Assembly: GCF_002163855.1 (NCBI RefSeq)
Contig: NZ_CP019332.1
Span: 1,219,145-1,283,144 of the forward strand
DNA from: Winogradskyella sp. PC-19
GTDB lineage: Bacteria; Bacteroidota; Bacteroidia; Flavobacteriales; Flavobacteriaceae
DNA: 64,000 nt
Reading direction: 5' to 3'
Shown: piece by piece, positions 29,825 through 39,969 of the stretch
Numbering within the stretch: the stretch's first letter is position 1
How the letters are laid out: each line of letters opens with the position of its first letter
Position numbers and translations under genes: made by a program
The notes under the pieces: model-generated
Database searches by the model: none
Told to the model about the DNA's origin: nothing
Seen by the model: the letters and a program-made list of their open reading frames with translations, nothing else

Positions 29825-30082
29825 TTACTTCGCTCTTTCAATTATTTCTACTAATCTCCAACATTTAGATTTACTCATAGGTCGTGTTTCCATGATCTTT
29901 ACAGTATCTCCGATATTGCAGTCGTTTGTTTCGTCATGAGCAACATATTTCTTTGTTTTCAAAACGAATTTTCCATACATAGGGTGTTTTACCTTTTTTA
30001 CTTCGGCAACTACTATTGACTTTTGCATTTTGTTGCTAGTCACTACTCCTATACGTTCTTTTCTTAAATTTCTTTTTTCCAT
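29825..30082 (-). CDS. rpsQ: 30S ribosomal protein S17
   Basis: 85 residues. [19 protein letters not shown] and [23 protein letters not shown] are diagnostic for S17, an OB-fold protein binding the 5' domain of 16S rRNA. Between rpmC and rplN. Confidence 0.97.
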   Translation of the reverse strand: MEKRNLRKERIGVVTSNKMQKSIVVAEVKKVKHPMYGKFVLKTKKYVAHDETNDCNIGDTVKIMETRPMSKSKCWRLVEIIERAK

Positions 30083-30099
30083 CTTTCAGCAGAATACAA

Positions 30100-30288
30100 T
30101 TAGTCTTGTCTATTAGTTAACTCTGTTGCTATACGAGCTACGACACGTCTTACGTTACGTAACTGGATAGGATTCTCTAAAGGAGATATAGCATGTGCCA
30201 TTTTCAGGTCTGTATAACTCTTTTTTGTCTCACCAAGTTTCTCTTGTAACTCAGCTGTCGATAGCTTTTTAATTTCTGATTGCTTCAT
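30100..30288 (-). CDS. rpmC: 50S ribosomal protein L29
   Basis: 62 residues, a helical hairpin. MKQSEIKKLSTAELQEKLGE and ISPLENPIQLRNVRRVVARI are diagnostic. L29 is at the tunnel exit near the SRP and trigger factor docking site. Between rplP and rpsQ. Confidence 0.96.
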   Translation of the reverse strand: MKQSEIKKLSTAELQEKLGETKKSYTDLKMAHAISPLENPIQLRNVRRVVARIATELTNRQD

Positions 30289-30299
30289 AATACTTTTTA

Positions 30300-30719
30300 T
30301 TAAGCTTCGTAATCTCTAGCTATTATAAACTTAGTTTTAACTGGAAGTTTTTGTGCTGCTAGACGTAATGCTTCTTGAGCTGTTTCTAATGGCACTCCAC
30401 TTATTTCAAATAAAACACGACCTGGTTTTACAACTGCTGCCCAATATTCAACGGCACCTTTACCTTTACCCATACGTACTTCAAGAGGTTTCTTTGTGAT
30501 AGGCTTGTCTGGAAATATTTTAATCCATAACGACCCTTCTCTTTTCATGTAACGAGTAGCTGCAATACGTGCTGCTTCTATTTGACGTGCAGTAATGAAC
30601 GTTGAGTCTAGGGCTTTAATACCGAAAGTACCATTTGATAACAAATGACCTCTTCCCGCATTTCCTTTCATACGTCCTTTTTGCTGCTTACGAAATTTTG
30701 TTCTTTTAGGCTGTAACAT
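30300..30719 (-). CDS. rplP: 50S ribosomal protein L16
   Basis: 139 residues. [37 protein letters not shown] and [20 protein letters not shown] are diagnostic. L16 shapes the A-site tRNA passage. 22 bases after rpsC. Confidence 0.97.
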   Translation of the reverse strand: MLQPKRTKFRKQQKGRMKGNAGRGHLLSNGTFGIKALDSTFITARQIEAARIAATRYMKREGSLWIKIFPDKPITKKPLEVRMGKGKGAVEYWAAVVKPGRVLFEISGVPLETAQEALRLAAQKLPVKTKFIIARDYEA

Positions 30720-30741
30720 TTTCCTTGTTTACTTTAAAAAA

Positions 30742-31464
30742 TTACTTTCTACGACGTTGGTTTCCACCTTTCTTGTTTCCACCACGTCCACCTTTTCCTT
30801 TTTGTTTAGATAGGCCAACTAATGGAGAAAGTTCTCTTTTTCCATATACTTCACCTTTCATAATCCAAACTTTAACACCTAATCTACCATAAGTAGTATG
30901 TGCTTCAACTAAAGCGTAATCGATATCTGCTCTAAAAGTAGATAAAGGGATACGTCCTTCTTTGTAGTGTTCAGAACGTGCCATTTCAGCACCATTCAAA
31001 CGACCACTAATTTGGATTTTGATTCCTTCAGCATTCATACGCATTGCCGCAGCAATAGCCATCTTGATTGCACGTCTGTATGAAATTCTACTTTCAATCT
31101 GACGGGCAACAGAAGCTCCTACTAGATACGCATCTAACTCAGGTCTCTTGATTTCAAAGATGTTCAATTGAACTTCTTTTCCAGTAATTTTCTTAAGCTC
31201 TTCTTTTAACTTGTCTACCTCTTGACCACCTTTTCCGATAATAATACCAGGTCTTGCAGTAGTGATAGTAACGGTTACAAGTTTAAGCGTACGCTCAATT
31301 ATTACTCTTGACACACTTGCTTTCGATAAACGAGCGTGAACATACTTTCTAATCTTATCGTCTTCGGCTAACTTGTCTCCATAGTCATTACCACCGTACC
31401 AGTTAGATTCCCATCCTCTGATAATACCTAAACGATTTCCGATTGGATTTGTCTTTTGTCCCAT
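30742..31464 (-). CDS. rpsC: 30S ribosomal protein S3
   Basis: 240 residues. [20 protein letters not shown] at the N-terminus, the KH domain with [12 protein letters not shown], and the C-terminal domain [20 protein letters not shown]. The tail is extended and strongly basic and glycine-rich ([19 protein letters not shown]). S3 lines the mRNA entry channel. Confidence 0.97.
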   Translation of the reverse strand: MGQKTNPIGNRLGIIRGWESNWYGGNDYGDKLAEDDKIRKYVHARLSKASVSRVIIERTLKLVTVTITTARPGIIIGKGGQEVDKLKEELKKITGKEVQLNIFEIKRPELDAYLVGASVARQIESRISYRRAIKMAIAAAMRMNAEGIKIQISGRLNGAEMARSEHYKEGRIPLSTFRADIDYALVEAHTTYGRLGVKVWIMKGEVYGKRELSPLVGLSKQKGKGGRGGNKKGGNQRRRK

Positions 31465-31473
31465 ATCTCTATC

Positions 31474-31881
31474 TTAGCTTTGTGTTTTATTTAATGAATC
31501 TACCACAACTGTTACGTGGTTAGATCTTTTTCTTATTCTATGTGCTCTACCTTGAGGTGCTGGACGTAGTCTTTTTAACATTGTACCACCATCTACTCTA
31601 ATTTCTTTTACAAATAAATTAGCTTCCTCAATATCAGCGTCTTCGTTTTTAGCTTGCCAATTAGCGATTGCAGATAATAACAACTTCTCTAGACGACGTG
31701 ATGCCTCTTTTGGGCTAAATCTAAGAATCTGAAGAGCTTGCTCTGCCTTTTTACCTCTAACTAAATCCGCTACTAAACGCATTTTACGTGGTGATGTAGG
31801 ACAGTTATTTAGCTTAGCAAAAGCAACTTGCTTTTTCTCTGCCTTAATGGCGTCTGCCATTTGTTTTTTACGACTTCCCAT
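31474..31881 (-). CDS. rplV: 50S ribosomal protein L22
   Basis: 135 residues. [22 protein letters not shown] and the loop region [24 protein letters not shown], which lines the exit tunnel, are diagnostic. There are ~20 extra N-terminal residues compared with E. coli, a Bacteroidota trait. Five bases after rpsS. Confidence 0.97.
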   Translation of the reverse strand: MGSRKKQMADAIKAEKKQVAFAKLNNCPTSPRKMRLVADLVRGKKAEQALQILRFSPKEASRRLEKLLLSAIANWQAKNEDADIEEANLFVKEIRVDGGTMLKRLRPAPQGRAHRIRKRSNHVTVVVDSLNKTQS

Positions 31882-31886
31882 GATTC

Positions 31887-32165
31887 TTATTTTTTACCTT
31901 TATTTTTTGCACCTGCGTGACCACGGAATGATCTTGTTGGTGAAAATTCTCCTAACTTATGACCTACCATATTCTCAGTAACATATACTGGAACAAATTG
32001 TCTTCCATTATGAACAGCTATTGTTTGACCAACGAAATCTGGAGAAATCATAGATGCTCTAGACCAAGTTTTGATAACTGTCTTCTTGTTTGAAGCTACA
32101 TTTTCAGCAACTTTCTTTTCTAACTTATAATGGATGTAAGGTCCTTTTTTTAATGAACGTGCCAT
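31887..32165 (-). CDS. rpsS: 30S ribosomal protein S19
   Basis: 92 residues. [33 protein letters not shown] and [18 protein letters not shown] are diagnostic. S19 is in the 30S head with S13. Thirteen bases after rplB. Confidence 0.97.
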   Translation of the reverse strand: MARSLKKGPYIHYKLEKKVAENVASNKKTVIKTWSRASMISPDFVGQTIAVHNGRQFVPVYVTENMVGHKLGEFSPTRSFRGHAGAKNKGKK

Positions 32166-32178
32166 ACTACTTTCTTAA

Positions 32179-33006
32179 TTATTTCTTTCTACGTTCTACA
32201 ATGTACTTATTACTCGCTTTGGTCTTAGAACGTGTTCTATAACCTTTAGCAGGAATACCATTTCTTGATCTTGGGTGACCTCCTGAAGATTTACCTTCAC
32301 CACCACCCATTGGGTGATCAACTGGATTCATTACTACTGGTCTTGTTCTTGGACGTCTTCCTAACCATCTACTTCTACCAGCTTTACCTGATACCAATAA
32401 TTGGTGATCTGAATTAGAAATAACACCTATAGTAGCCATACAGTTCGCAAGAATCATTCTTGTTTCACCAGATGGTAATTTGACAGTAGCAAATTTACCA
32501 TCTCTTGCCATTAACTGAGCAAATGCACCAGCACTACGGGCCATCACAGCACCTTGACCAGGACGTAACTCTATACAAGAGATAATTGTACCTAAAGGTA
32601 TTTCACTTAATGGCATTGCATTACCTATTTCAGGAGCTATACCAGTTTCACCAGATACTATTTTTTGACCTACTTGTAAACCATTTTGAGCGATAACATA
32701 ACGTTTCTCACCATCCTGGTAATTAAGTAAAGCAATAAATGCTGTTCTGTTTGGATCATACTCGATTGTCTTAACTTCTGCTGGAACTCCAGTTTTGTTA
32801 CGTTTGAAATCGATAATACGATACTTTTTCTTGTGACCACCACCAATATAGCGCATGGTCATTTTTCCTTGACTGTTTCTACCACCAGACCTTTTTTTCG
32901 GAGCAAGCAAGCTTTTCTCCGGCTTATCAGTAGTAATGGCGTCAAATCCATTAACTACTCTAAATCGCTGGGCTGATGTAATCGGTTTTAATTTTCTTAC
33001 TGACAT
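32179..33006 (-). CDS. rplB: 50S ribosomal protein L2
   Basis: 275 residues. [43 protein letters not shown] and the C-terminal [20 protein letters not shown] with the universally conserved His are present. L2 is needed for subunit joining and peptidyl transfer. Ten bases after rplW. Confidence 0.98.
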   Translation of the reverse strand: MSVRKLKPITSAQRFRVVNGFDAITTDKPEKSLLAPKKRSGGRNSQGKMTMRYIGGGHKKKYRIIDFKRNKTGVPAEVKTIEYDPNRTAFIALLNYQDGEKRYVIAQNGLQVGQKIVSGETGIAPEIGNAMPLSEIPLGTIISCIELRPGQGAVMARSAGAFAQLMARDGKFATVKLPSGETRMILANCMATIGVISNSDHQLLVSGKAGRSRWLGRRPRTRPVVMNPVDHPMGGGEGKSSGGHPRSRNGIPAKGYRTRSKTKASNKYIVERRKK

Positions 33007-33016
33007 TGATGTCTAA

Positions 33017-33307
33017 TTACATGTTAGCGTATAAATCTATTGTTTCACCTTCCGCCAGTTGTACAATTGCTTTTTTAACAGCATTTGTTTTACCATGTTG
33101 CACACCAGTTTTTGTAAACTTAGTCTTGCGATCTGGACGGACATTTATTGTACGAACTTTTTCAACAGAAACTCCATAAGCAGCCTCAACTGCTTTTTTG
33201 ATTTCTACCTTGTTCGCCTTTGTATTCACCTGAAATGCATATGCATTAAGCACCTCGCTTTGCATAGTTGCTTTTTCAGTGATTATCGGTTTTATTAAGA
33301 TACTCAT
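33017..33307 (-). CDS. rplW: 50S ribosomal protein L23
   Basis: 96 residues. IKPIITEKATMQSE and NKVEIKKAVEAAYGVSVEKVRTINV are diagnostic. L23 docks trigger factor and SRP at the tunnel exit. Six bases after rplD. Confidence 0.97.
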   Translation of the reverse strand: MSILIKPIITEKATMQSEVLNAYAFQVNTKANKVEIKKAVEAAYGVSVEKVRTINVRPDRKTKFTKTGVQHGKTNAVKKAIVQLAEGETIDLYANM

Positions 33308-33313
33308 CGTTTT

Positions 33314-33943
33314 CTATTTACTTAAATTCGTTTCAATTCCTTCTAAGGCACCTTCTAAAAGAACAACTTTATTAGCGTTCATAATTTTATAAGTGCTTAA
33401 TTCTGAGCTAGTTATAACTTCAGAGCGTTTTAAATTGCGCGACGACAAATATACATTATTATTTGAGTCACCCAACACAAACAGTGTTTTTTTGTTTTCT
33501 ACCTCTAAGGCTTTCAATACATTAACAAAATTCTTTGTTTGTGGTGTTTCGAAACTAAAGTCCTCTAACACAACGATTGAATCTTGATTTGCCTTGATAC
33601 TTAGTGCAGATTTACGAGCTAAACGCTTAACATTTTTGTTAAGTTTAAACCCGTAATTTCTTGGTCTTGGTCCGAACATACGTCCACCACCTTTAAATAC
33701 ACCAGACTTAATAGAACCAGCACGTGCAGTACCTGTTCCTTTTTGTTTTTTAATCTTACGTGTACTTCCTGTAATCTCTGCTCTTTCTTTAGCCTTGTGC
33801 GTTCCTTGTCTTTGATTAGCCAAGTATTGCTTAACGTCTAAATATACAGCGTGATTGTTTGGTTCAATAGCGAATACGCCTTTAGAAAGCTCAGCTTTTC
33901 TACCCGTATCTTTTCCTTTTATATCTAAAACTGATACCTTCAT
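33314..33943 (-). CDS. rplD: 50S ribosomal protein L4
   Basis: 209 residues from ATG 33941-33943 ([16 protein letters not shown]), which overlaps the rplC TAA by one base. A longer in-frame start 45 bases upstream would lie inside rplC and add non-homologous residues, so it is rejected. [21 protein letters not shown] and [12 protein letters not shown] mark the tunnel loop. In E. coli L4 represses the S10 operon; the hairpin at 34598-34626 is worth testing in that light. Confidence 0.95.
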   Translation of the reverse strand: MKVSVLDIKGKDTGRKAELSKGVFAIEPNNHAVYLDVKQYLANQRQGTHKAKERAEITGSTRKIKKQKGTGTARAGSIKSGVFKGGGRMFGPRPRNYGFKLNKNVKRLARKSALSIKANQDSIVVLEDFSFETPQTKNFVNVLKALEVENKKTLFVLGDSNNNVYLSSRNLKRSEVITSSELSTYKIMNANKVVLLEGALEGIETNLSK

Positions 33944-34560
33944 TACTTCTGAATAATTACGTAAGAGTTTTTGTGTCCTGGGACACAACCTTTAACTACT
34001 AGTAAGTTCTTTTCAGGAACTACTTTGTAAACTCTTAAATTTTGAACTTTTACTGTGTCTCCACCCATTCTTCCTGCCATTTTCATTCCTTTGAATACTC
34101 TCGCAGGATAAGAAGCAGCACCAATAGAACCAGGAGCTCTTAAACGGTTATGCTGACCGTGTGTCGCTTGACCTACACCAGCAAAATTGTGACGTTTTAC
34201 TACACCTTGAAAACCTTTACCTTTTGAAGTTCCTGCGATATCCACAAACTCTCCTTCGATAAAGTGCTCTACAGTGATAGCATCACCTAACTTGTACTCC
34301 GCATCAAAACCTTTGAACTCAGCAACTTTGCGCTTTACAGAAGTACCCGCTTTTTTAGCATGACCTAAGTCTGCTTTAGTAGCGCTTTTTTCTGTCGCGT
34401 CATCGAAACCTAATTGTAGTGCACTATAACCGTCCACTTCTTCAGTTCTGACTTGGGTAACGATACATGGTCCAGCTTCGATTACTGTACATGGAATGTT
34501 TTTTCCATTTTCATCGAAGATGCTGGTCATACCGATTTTTTTTCCAATTAACCCAGACAT
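33943..34560 (-). CDS. rplC: 50S ribosomal protein L3
   Basis: 205 residues. [19 protein letters not shown] at the N-terminus and the [19 protein letters not shown] segment with the Gln that is methylated in E. coli L3 ([14 protein letters not shown]) are present. L3 starts 50S assembly. It is separated from rpsJ by 122 bases that hold a 12-pair hairpin, the largest break in the S10 block. Confidence 0.97.
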   Translation of the reverse strand: MSGLIGKKIGMTSIFDENGKNIPCTVIEAGPCIVTQVRTEEVDGYSALQLGFDDATEKSATKADLGHAKKAGTSVKRKVAEFKGFDAEYKLGDAITVEHFIEGEFVDIAGTSKGKGFQGVVKRHNFAGVGQATHGQHNRLRAPGSIGAASYPARVFKGMKMAGRMGGDTVKVQNLRVYKVVPEKNLLVVKGCVPGHKNSYVIIQK

Positions 34561-34597
34561 ATTTATTATTATTTAATTATTAATTCTTGTTTAAAAC

Positions 34598-34626
34598 TCA
34601 AGGCTGAAAATACGTTTCAGCCTTGA
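34598..34626 (-). promoter_or_regulatory. Hairpin between rpsJ and rplC
   Basis: TCAAGGCTGAAA (34598-34609) pairs fully with TTTCAGCCTTGA (34615-34626), loop ATACG. It lies 38 bases upstream of rplC and 57 bases downstream of rpsJ. On the reverse strand it is followed by TTTTAAAC, not a clean T run, so it may be a weak terminator, a processing site or a regulatory leader. Confidence 0.6.
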
Positions 34627-34682
34627 ATTGTATTTTTTTCCGTTTTTCCTTTGCTCGCAGCTCAGGACATGTTTAGTTCAAA

Positions 34683-34988
34683 TTATACTTTGATTTCTAC
34701 TTCAACTCCACTTGGTAATTCAAGTTTCATTAAGGCATCAATCGTCTTAGAAGATGAAGAGTAAATATCTAATAATCTCTTGTAAGAGCTTAATTGAAAT
34801 TGTTCTCTCGACTTCTTGTTTACGTGTGGTGAACGTAATACAGTGAAAATTTTCTTGTGTGTTGGTAAAGGAATTGGACCTGTTACAACAGCACCTGTAC
34901 TCTTTACTGTTTTTACAATCTTATCAGCAGACTTGTCAACTAAATTGTGATCGTAAGACTTTAATTTTATTCTAATTTTTTGACTCAT
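34683..34988 (-). CDS. rpsJ: 30S ribosomal protein S10
   Basis: 101 residues. [25 protein letters not shown] and [19 protein letters not shown] are diagnostic. S10 is in the 30S head and also the NusE transcription factor. It lies 13 bases after fusA with no tuf gene between, so it reads as the last gene of the str block as much as the first of S10. Confidence 0.97.
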   Translation of the reverse strand: MSQKIRIKLKSYDHNLVDKSADKIVKTVKSTGAVVTGPIPLPTHKKIFTVLRSPHVNKKSREQFQLSSYKRLLDIYSSSSKTIDALMKLELPSGVEVEIKV

Positions 34989-35001
34989 TTTCTATTTAGT
35001 T

Positions 35002-37128
35002 TTAAGCTTCTACGCCTTTAGCTGCTGCAATTACTTCCTCTGAAATATTCTTCGGAGTCTCAGCATAGTGTGAAAATTCCATTGTTGATGTTGCTCTACC
35101 TGAAGACAAAGTTCTTAACGTCGTAACGTAACCAAACATTTCAGATAATGGTACAGTAGCTTTTACAGTTTTAGCACCAGCTCTATCTCCCATATCACTA
35201 ACTTGACCTCTTCTTCTATTTAAATCACCTACGATATCACCCATATTTTCTTCTGGAGTAATAACTTCTAGCTTCATAATAGGCTCCATAATCACAGCTT
35301 TTGCAGCTTTTGCAACATTTTTAAAACCTAACTTAGCAGCTAATTCAAAAGATAGTTGATCTGAATCCACATCGTGATAAGAACCATCTTTTAAAGTAAT
35401 TTTCATAGCATCTACTTCGAAACCAGCTAACGGTCCATTAACCATTGCCATTTTGAATCCTTTTTCAATTGAAGGGATGAATTCTTTAGGAACATTACCA
35501 CCTTTAATAATAGATTCGAACTGAAGACCTATTTGACCTTCGTCTGCAGGCTCAATAGTAAATACGATATCTGCGAATTTACCACGACCACCAGATTGTT
35601 TCTTATAAACTTCTCTATGGTCTGCTGAAGCTGTAATAGCCTCTTTATATTCAACTTGTGGTTGACCTTGGTTAACCTCAACTTTAAATTCTCTCTTAAG
35701 ACGATCTACAATTACATCTAAGTGTAACTCACCCATACCAGAAATAATAGTCTGGCCTGAAGCTTCGTCAGAACGCACAGTAAATGTTGGATCTTCCTCA
35801 GCTAATTTAGCTAAGCCCATCCCTAATTTATCAACATCTGCCTTAGTCTTAGGCTCAACCGCGATACCAATTACTGGATCAGGGAAGTCCATAGATTCTA
35901 AAACTATAGGATGCTTCTCTGCTGTTAATGTATCTCCTGTTTTTATAGATTTAAATCCAACAGCAGCTCCAATATCACCAGCTTCGATAAAGTCAATAGC
36001 ATTTTGTTTGTTAGCGTGCATTTGGTAGATACGAGAAATACGTTCTTTTTTACCTGAACGATTATTCAACACATAAGAACCTGCATCTAAACGACCGGAA
36101 TACGCTCTAAAGAATGCTAAGCGACCTACGAAAGGATCAGTTGCAATTTTAAATGCTAAAGCAGCGAATGGCTCCTTAACATCTGGCTTACGAATCTCTT
36201 CTTGTTCAGTATCTGGGTTAACACCTACGATACCTTCCTTATCAGTTGGAGAAGGTAAGTAGCGACATACTGCATCTAATAAGAATTGTACACCTTTATT
36301 TTTAAAAGCAGAACCACAAATCATAGGAATGATTGCCATATCCATTACAGCAGCTCTAAGTGCAGCATGCACTTCGTCTTCTGTAATAGAATCTTCATCT
36401 TCCATAAACTTCTCTAATAAGTTTTCATCATAGGATGCAACTTCTTCGATAAGTAAAGCTCTGTATTTTCTTGCTTCTTCTTTAAGCTCTTCTGGAATTT
36501 CGATAACATCAAAAGTTGCCCCTTGAGTTTCATCATGCCATACGATAGCTCTGTTTTTTACTAAATCAATAATACCTTTAAAATCTATCTCATCACCAAT
36601 GTTTAAAACAATTGGCACAGCGTTAGACTTCAACATATCTTTAACCTGTTGACAAACACCTAAAAAGTTAGATCCCTGACGGTCCATTTTATTTACGAAA
36701 CCGATTCTTGGCACTTTGTAGTTATCAGCTAGTCTCCAGTTAGTTTCAGATTGTGGCTCTACACCATCAACTGCACTAAATAAGAATACTAAACCATCTA
36801 ATACACGTAAAGAGCGATTTACCTCAACAGTAAAATCAACGTGACCAGGTGTGTCAATAATATTGAAGTGATATCCTTTAGTTTCTGGCGTTGGCTCTCC
36901 ATTTTCAATTGGAAACTGCCATGTACAAGTCGTAGCCGCAGAAGTAATTGTAATACCTCTTTCCTGCTCTTGCTCCATCCAGTCCATTGTTGCAGCACCA
37001 TCATGTACTTCACCAATTTTATGAGAAACACCTGTATAATAAAGAATACGTTCTGTAGTAGTAGTTTTTCCTGCATCAATATGTGCAGCAATACCTATAT
37101 TTCTTGTGAATTTTAAATCTCTTGCCAT
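35002..37128 (-). CDS. fusA: Elongation factor G
   Basis: 708 residues, five EF-G domains. GTPase motifs are intact: [15 protein letters not shown] (P-loop, from about residue 14), the [12 protein letters not shown] switch, DTPGHVDF and NKMDRQG. Domain IV has the GGRGKFADI-like tip region near residue 510 and the C-terminal [22 protein letters not shown]. It drives translocation on the ribosome. It sits between rpsG and rpsJ. Confidence 0.97.
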   Translation of the reverse strand: MARDLKFTRNIGIAAHIDAGKTTTTERILYYTGVSHKIGEVHDGAATMDWMEQEQERGITITSAATTCTWQFPIENGEPTPETKGYHFNIIDTPGHVDFTVEVNRSLRVLDGLVFLFSAVDGVEPQSETNWRLADNYKVPRIGFVNKMDRQGSNFLGVCQQVKDMLKSNAVPIVLNIGDEIDFKGIIDLVKNRAIVWHDETQGATFDVIEIPEELKEEARKYRALLIEEVASYDENLLEKFMEDEDSITEDEVHAALRAAVMDMAIIPMICGSAFKNKGVQFLLDAVCRYLPSPTDKEGIVGVNPDTEQEEIRKPDVKEPFAALAFKIATDPFVGRLAFFRAYSGRLDAGSYVLNNRSGKKERISRIYQMHANKQNAIDFIEAGDIGAAVGFKSIKTGDTLTAEKHPIVLESMDFPDPVIGIAVEPKTKADVDKLGMGLAKLAEEDPTFTVRSDEASGQTIISGMGELHLDVIVDRLKREFKVEVNQGQPQVEYKEAITASADHREVYKKQSGGRGKFADIVFTIEPADEGQIGLQFESIIKGGNVPKEFIPSIEKGFKMAMVNGPLAGFEVDAMKITLKDGSYHDVDSDQLSFELAAKLGFKNVAKAAKAVIMEPIMKLEVITPEENMGDIVGDLNRRRGQVSDMGDRAGAKTVKATVPLSEMFGYVTTLRTLSSGRATSTMEFSHYAETPKNISEEVIAAAKGVEA

Positions 37129-37134
37129 TTCTAA

Positions 37135-37611
37135 TTAAAATCTAAAGTGAGAGAATGCTTTGTTTGCTTCAGCCATTTTATGAGTATCCACTCTTTTCTT
37201 AACGGCTGCACCTTCTTCTTTAGCAGCAGCTAATACTTCTGATGCTAAACGTTGTGCCATAGATTTTTCGTTTCTTTTACGAGAATAGCTAATTAACCAT
37301 TTCATCGCTGTAGAAACTTTACGGTCTGGACGAATTTGCATTGGTATTTGGAATGTTGCTCCACCAACTCTACGACTACGTACTTCTACGTGAGGCATAA
37401 CGTTAGAAAGTGCATCTTTCCATACTTCTAGTGCTGTTTTTTCGTCATCATTTTTTTTCTCTTCAACAATATCAATTGCATCATAGAATACTTTAAAAGC
37501 TACAGACTTCTTACCATCCCACATCATCATGTTAACAAAACGTGTTACTAACTGATCATTAAATTTTGGGTCCGGTAAAAGCGGTCTCTTTTTTGCTGCT
37601 CTTTTTCTCAT
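37135..37611 (-). CDS. rpsG: 30S ribosomal protein S7
   Basis: 158 residues. MRKRAAKKRPLLPDPKF at the N-terminus and EVRSRRVGGATFQIPMQIRPDR in the core are diagnostic. S7 nucleates the 3' domain of 16S rRNA. 23 bases after rpsL and six before fusA. Confidence 0.97.
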   Translation of the reverse strand: MRKRAAKKRPLLPDPKFNDQLVTRFVNMMMWDGKKSVAFKVFYDAIDIVEEKKNDDEKTALEVWKDALSNVMPHVEVRSRRVGGATFQIPMQIRPDRKVSTAMKWLISYSRKRNEKSMAQRLASEVLAAAKEEGAAVKKRVDTHKMAEANKAFSHFRF

Positions 37612-37634
37612 GTCTTCTTCTTAAAGTTTTAAAA

Positions 37635-38009
37635 TTACTTCTTAGGGCGTTTTGCACCATACTTAGATCTACGTTGTGTGCGACCAGCAACACCTGCTGT
37701 ATCTAATGCACCACGAACGATGTGATATCTAACACCTGGCAAATCTTTTACCCTTCCACCTCTAACCAATACTATCGAGTGCTCTTGTAAATTGTGACCT
37801 TCTCCACCGATGTATGCATTTACTTCGTTTCCGTTTGTTAAACGAACCCTAGCTACCTTTCTCATTGCTGAGTTTGGTTTCTTAGGTGTCGTTGTATAAA
37901 CACGAGTACACACACCACGTCTTTGAGGACACGAATCTAAAGCAGCCGATTTACTCTTCTTGGTTATTTTGGCTCTTCCTTTTCGTACTAATTGTGAAAT
38001 TGTTGGCAT
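37635..38009 (-). CDS. rpsL: 30S ribosomal protein S12
   Basis: 124 residues. The decoding-centre loops [18 protein letters not shown] (with the Lys affected in streptomycin resistance, in wild-type form) and [17 protein letters not shown] are intact. First gene of the 17-kb ribosomal array; a consensus promoter lies 44 bases upstream. Confidence 0.97.
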   Translation of the reverse strand: MPTISQLVRKGRAKITKKSKSAALDSCPQRRGVCTRVYTTTPKKPNSAMRKVARVRLTNGNEVNAYIGGEGHNLQEHSIVLVRGGRVKDLPGVRYHIVRGALDTAGVAGRTQRRSKYGAKRPKK

Positions 38010-38034
38010 ATATTTCTATATAAATTTTTGTTAA

Positions 38035-38048
38035 CCTCTCTTTAGAGG
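38035..38048 (-). promoter_or_regulatory. Small hairpin at the 5' end of the str mRNA
   Basis: CCTCT (38035-38039) and AGAGG (38044-38048) pair around CTTT. The expected transcription start is about 38046, so the stem would lie at the very 5' end, where it could protect the message. Confidence 0.35.
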
Positions 38049-38052
38049 GCTG

Positions 38053-38083
38053 CAAAGGTAGAAATATATCTTTATAATTCAAA
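38053..38083 (-). promoter_or_regulatory. Promoter of the str-S10-spc-alpha array
   Basis: On the reverse strand TTTG (38083-38080), 19 bases, then TACCTTTG (38060-38053) match the Bacteroidota TTTG/TAnnTTTG consensus in full. It is the strongest promoter seen in the window and lies upstream of rpsL. Confidence 0.85.
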
Positions 38084-38187
38084 TAGTTGACAATTAATTT
38101 TACAAAGAAATTTTAATAATGATTCTTTGACTATACATTTAGATGTATTTTTACGTTGTCTTACTATAATTTTCGCCTAAATTAATT

Positions 38188-39876
38188 ATGAATAAACAGT
38201 TGTTTTTTGCCCTGATGATTGTATTGCCATGCTTTACGTCACTAACTTTTGCTCAGAACATACTCTTAAATGTAACTGGCGAATCTAAAGTTGCCACAAA
38301 AAAAATAGATTCTGTTGGCTATACAAAACAATTCCCAAACTTTTTATCTCTTGAAACAGAAGTTTATACATTAAAGGATAAACTGATTAGACTTGGTTTC
38401 ATTGACACAAAAATTAATGAATTAAGAAAACAGAATGACACCACTTTTAATGCGTCTATATATATAGGACAAAAACTAAATCGTATTCGCGTATTATTTA
38501 ATCCTGAATTTGATATTGAATTACTGAAATTTTCAGAAGTAAACATTAATCTTAATTACTTTGAAGTAGACATTAAAAATTTGGAGACTACCTTAGATTT
38601 ACTTAATAAAAGAATAGCCGAACAAGGTGACCCATTTTCAATTTTAAAATTGCAAAATATCAGAAAAGAAAATAAAGATTTAATTTCTGCTAACTTAAAT
38701 ATTGAAACCAATCAAAAAAGAAGAATAGATAAAATCATTGTCAAAGGTTATGAGAAATTTCCGAAATCATTTATCAAGCGTTTTCTAAAACTAAAACCTG
38801 GGCAATCTTTCAGTCTTGAGGGTATTAAGTCAAAAACAGAAAAGCTTCAAAACTTAAGATTTGCTAAAGAGCTAAAATCTCCAGAAGTTTTGTTTACCAA
38901 CGACTCCACTACTCTTTATTTATATACTGAAAAAACTAAGAGTAATAATTTTGATGGGTATCTTGGTTTTGGTACTAATGAAAACACTAATCGTATCGAT
39001 TTTGATGGTTATATAGATTTGCGCCTAATCAATAATCTAAACTTTGGTGAGACCTTAAGCTTGTTTTACAAAAGTGATGAAATCGACCAACAAACATTTG
39101 ATGTAAAACTTAATGCACCATATTTATTTGGCTCTCCGATTGGTCTTGATGTTGGATTAAATATATTTAGAAAAGATTCCACATTTTCTACAACGACACA
39201 ACAGGTACGATTAAATTATCAAATTAATGCTAACCATAGAATAAGTGCAGGTATCAAAGGCTCTGTTTCCAGTGATTTGTTAGGTTCCAATACTATATTT
39301 CTTAATGATTACACCTCTAATTACTATCAGGTTGGCTATAACTATGTGAAGCCGCAATTTTATGATTTATTGTTTCCCATAAATTTCTGGTTTGATATCA
39401 ACACTAATTTTGGAAACAGAACTCAAGATGGTAATGAACAAAAACAAAATGCATTTACGTTAGAAGCCTATAAAATCTTCAACTTAAATGATAGAAATAG
39501 TTTTTTCCTGAGGCTTACTGGTGCATCATTAAGCTCGGATAATTATTTAGATAATGAATTATATCGTTTTGGAGGAATAAACTCCATTAGAGGGTTTGAA
39601 GAAAACAGTTTAGTTGCTAATTTATATGGAGTCATTAATACTGAATATAGGTATAGATTAAGCAATACCATATATGTACATTCTGTATTTGATGCTGCAT
39701 ATTTTGAAAATGAAATTACCAATACTAAAAATAAACTTTTTGGATTTGGTATTGGACTTGGATTATTGACTAAAGCAGGTTTATTTAAACTCAATTATTC
39801 TAGCGGAAAAACAGAGAATATACCTTTTAAATTATCGGATTCTAAAATTCATGTAAGTTTAACAGCTACATTTTAA
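38188..39876 (+). CDS. BamA/TamA-family outer-membrane protein
   Basis: A 562-residue protein with a signal peptide (cleaved after about residue 22, TFAQN). Residues ~175-255 look like a POTRA domain (RRIDKIIVKGYEKFPKSFIKRFL, KPGQSF). The second half is a beta-barrel pattern with RFGGINSIRGFEENSL, the RGF motif of the Omp85 family, and a terminal aromatic residue (VSLTATF). At 562 residues with few POTRA repeats it is too short for BamA itself; a TamA-like or lipid/protein insertion role is possible. Divergent from rpsL. Confidence 0.8.
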   Translation: MNKQLFFALMIVLPCFTSLTFAQNILLNVTGESKVATKKIDSVGYTKQFPNFLSLETEVYTLKDKLIRLGFIDTKINELRKQNDTTFNASIYIGQKLNRIRVLFNPEFDIELLKFSEVNINLNYFEVDIKNLETTLDLLNKRIAEQGDPFSILKLQNIRKENKDLISANLNIETNQKRRIDKIIVKGYEKFPKSFIKRFLKLKPGQSFSLEGIKSKTEKLQNLRFAKELKSPEVLFTNDSTTLYLYTEKTKSNNFDGYLGFGTNENTNRIDFDGYIDLRLINNLNFGETLSLFYKSDEIDQQTFDVKLNAPYLFGSPIGLDVGLNIFRKDSTFSTTTQQVRLNYQINANHRISAGIKGSVSSDLLGSNTIFLNDYTSNYYQVGYNYVKPQFYDLLFPINFWFDINTNFGNRTQDGNEQKQNAFTLEAYKIFNLNDRNSFFLRLTGASLSSDNYLDNELYRFGGINSIRGFEENSLVANLYGVINTEYRYRLSNTIYVHSVFDAAYFENEITNTKNKLFGFGIGLGLLTKAGLFKLNYSSGKTENIPFKLSDSKIHVSLTATF

Positions 39877-39931
39877 TACATCAATTCTTTCCGAATACAG
39901 TTAAAAAAATAATAAAATGCAAATAAATCAT

Positions 39932-39939
39932 TAGGTTTG
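39932..39939 (+). promoter_or_regulatory. Putative -7 box of the arylsulfotransferase gene
   Basis: TAGGTTTG fits TAnnTTTG and ends 30 bases before the ATG at 39970. The -33 region lacks TTTG. Confidence 0.4.
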
Positions 39940-39969
39940 CAAAAAAAATGCAATTAACTTATTGATATT

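Noticed and set aside
33944-33988. Longer start for rplD
   Set aside because: The extra residues lie inside rplC in another frame and do not resemble L4; the internal Met gives the standard L4 start with a TAATG overlap.
34598-34626. Strong terminator splitting the ribosomal array
   Set aside because: The stem is good but no real T run follows on the reverse strand, and no consensus promoter was found between it and rplC.
20675-38009. Many open frames on the forward strand opposite ribosomal genes
   Set aside because: They are shadows of strongly coding reverse-strand genes, with low-complexity or Cys/Ile-rich translations and no starts or spacing of their own.
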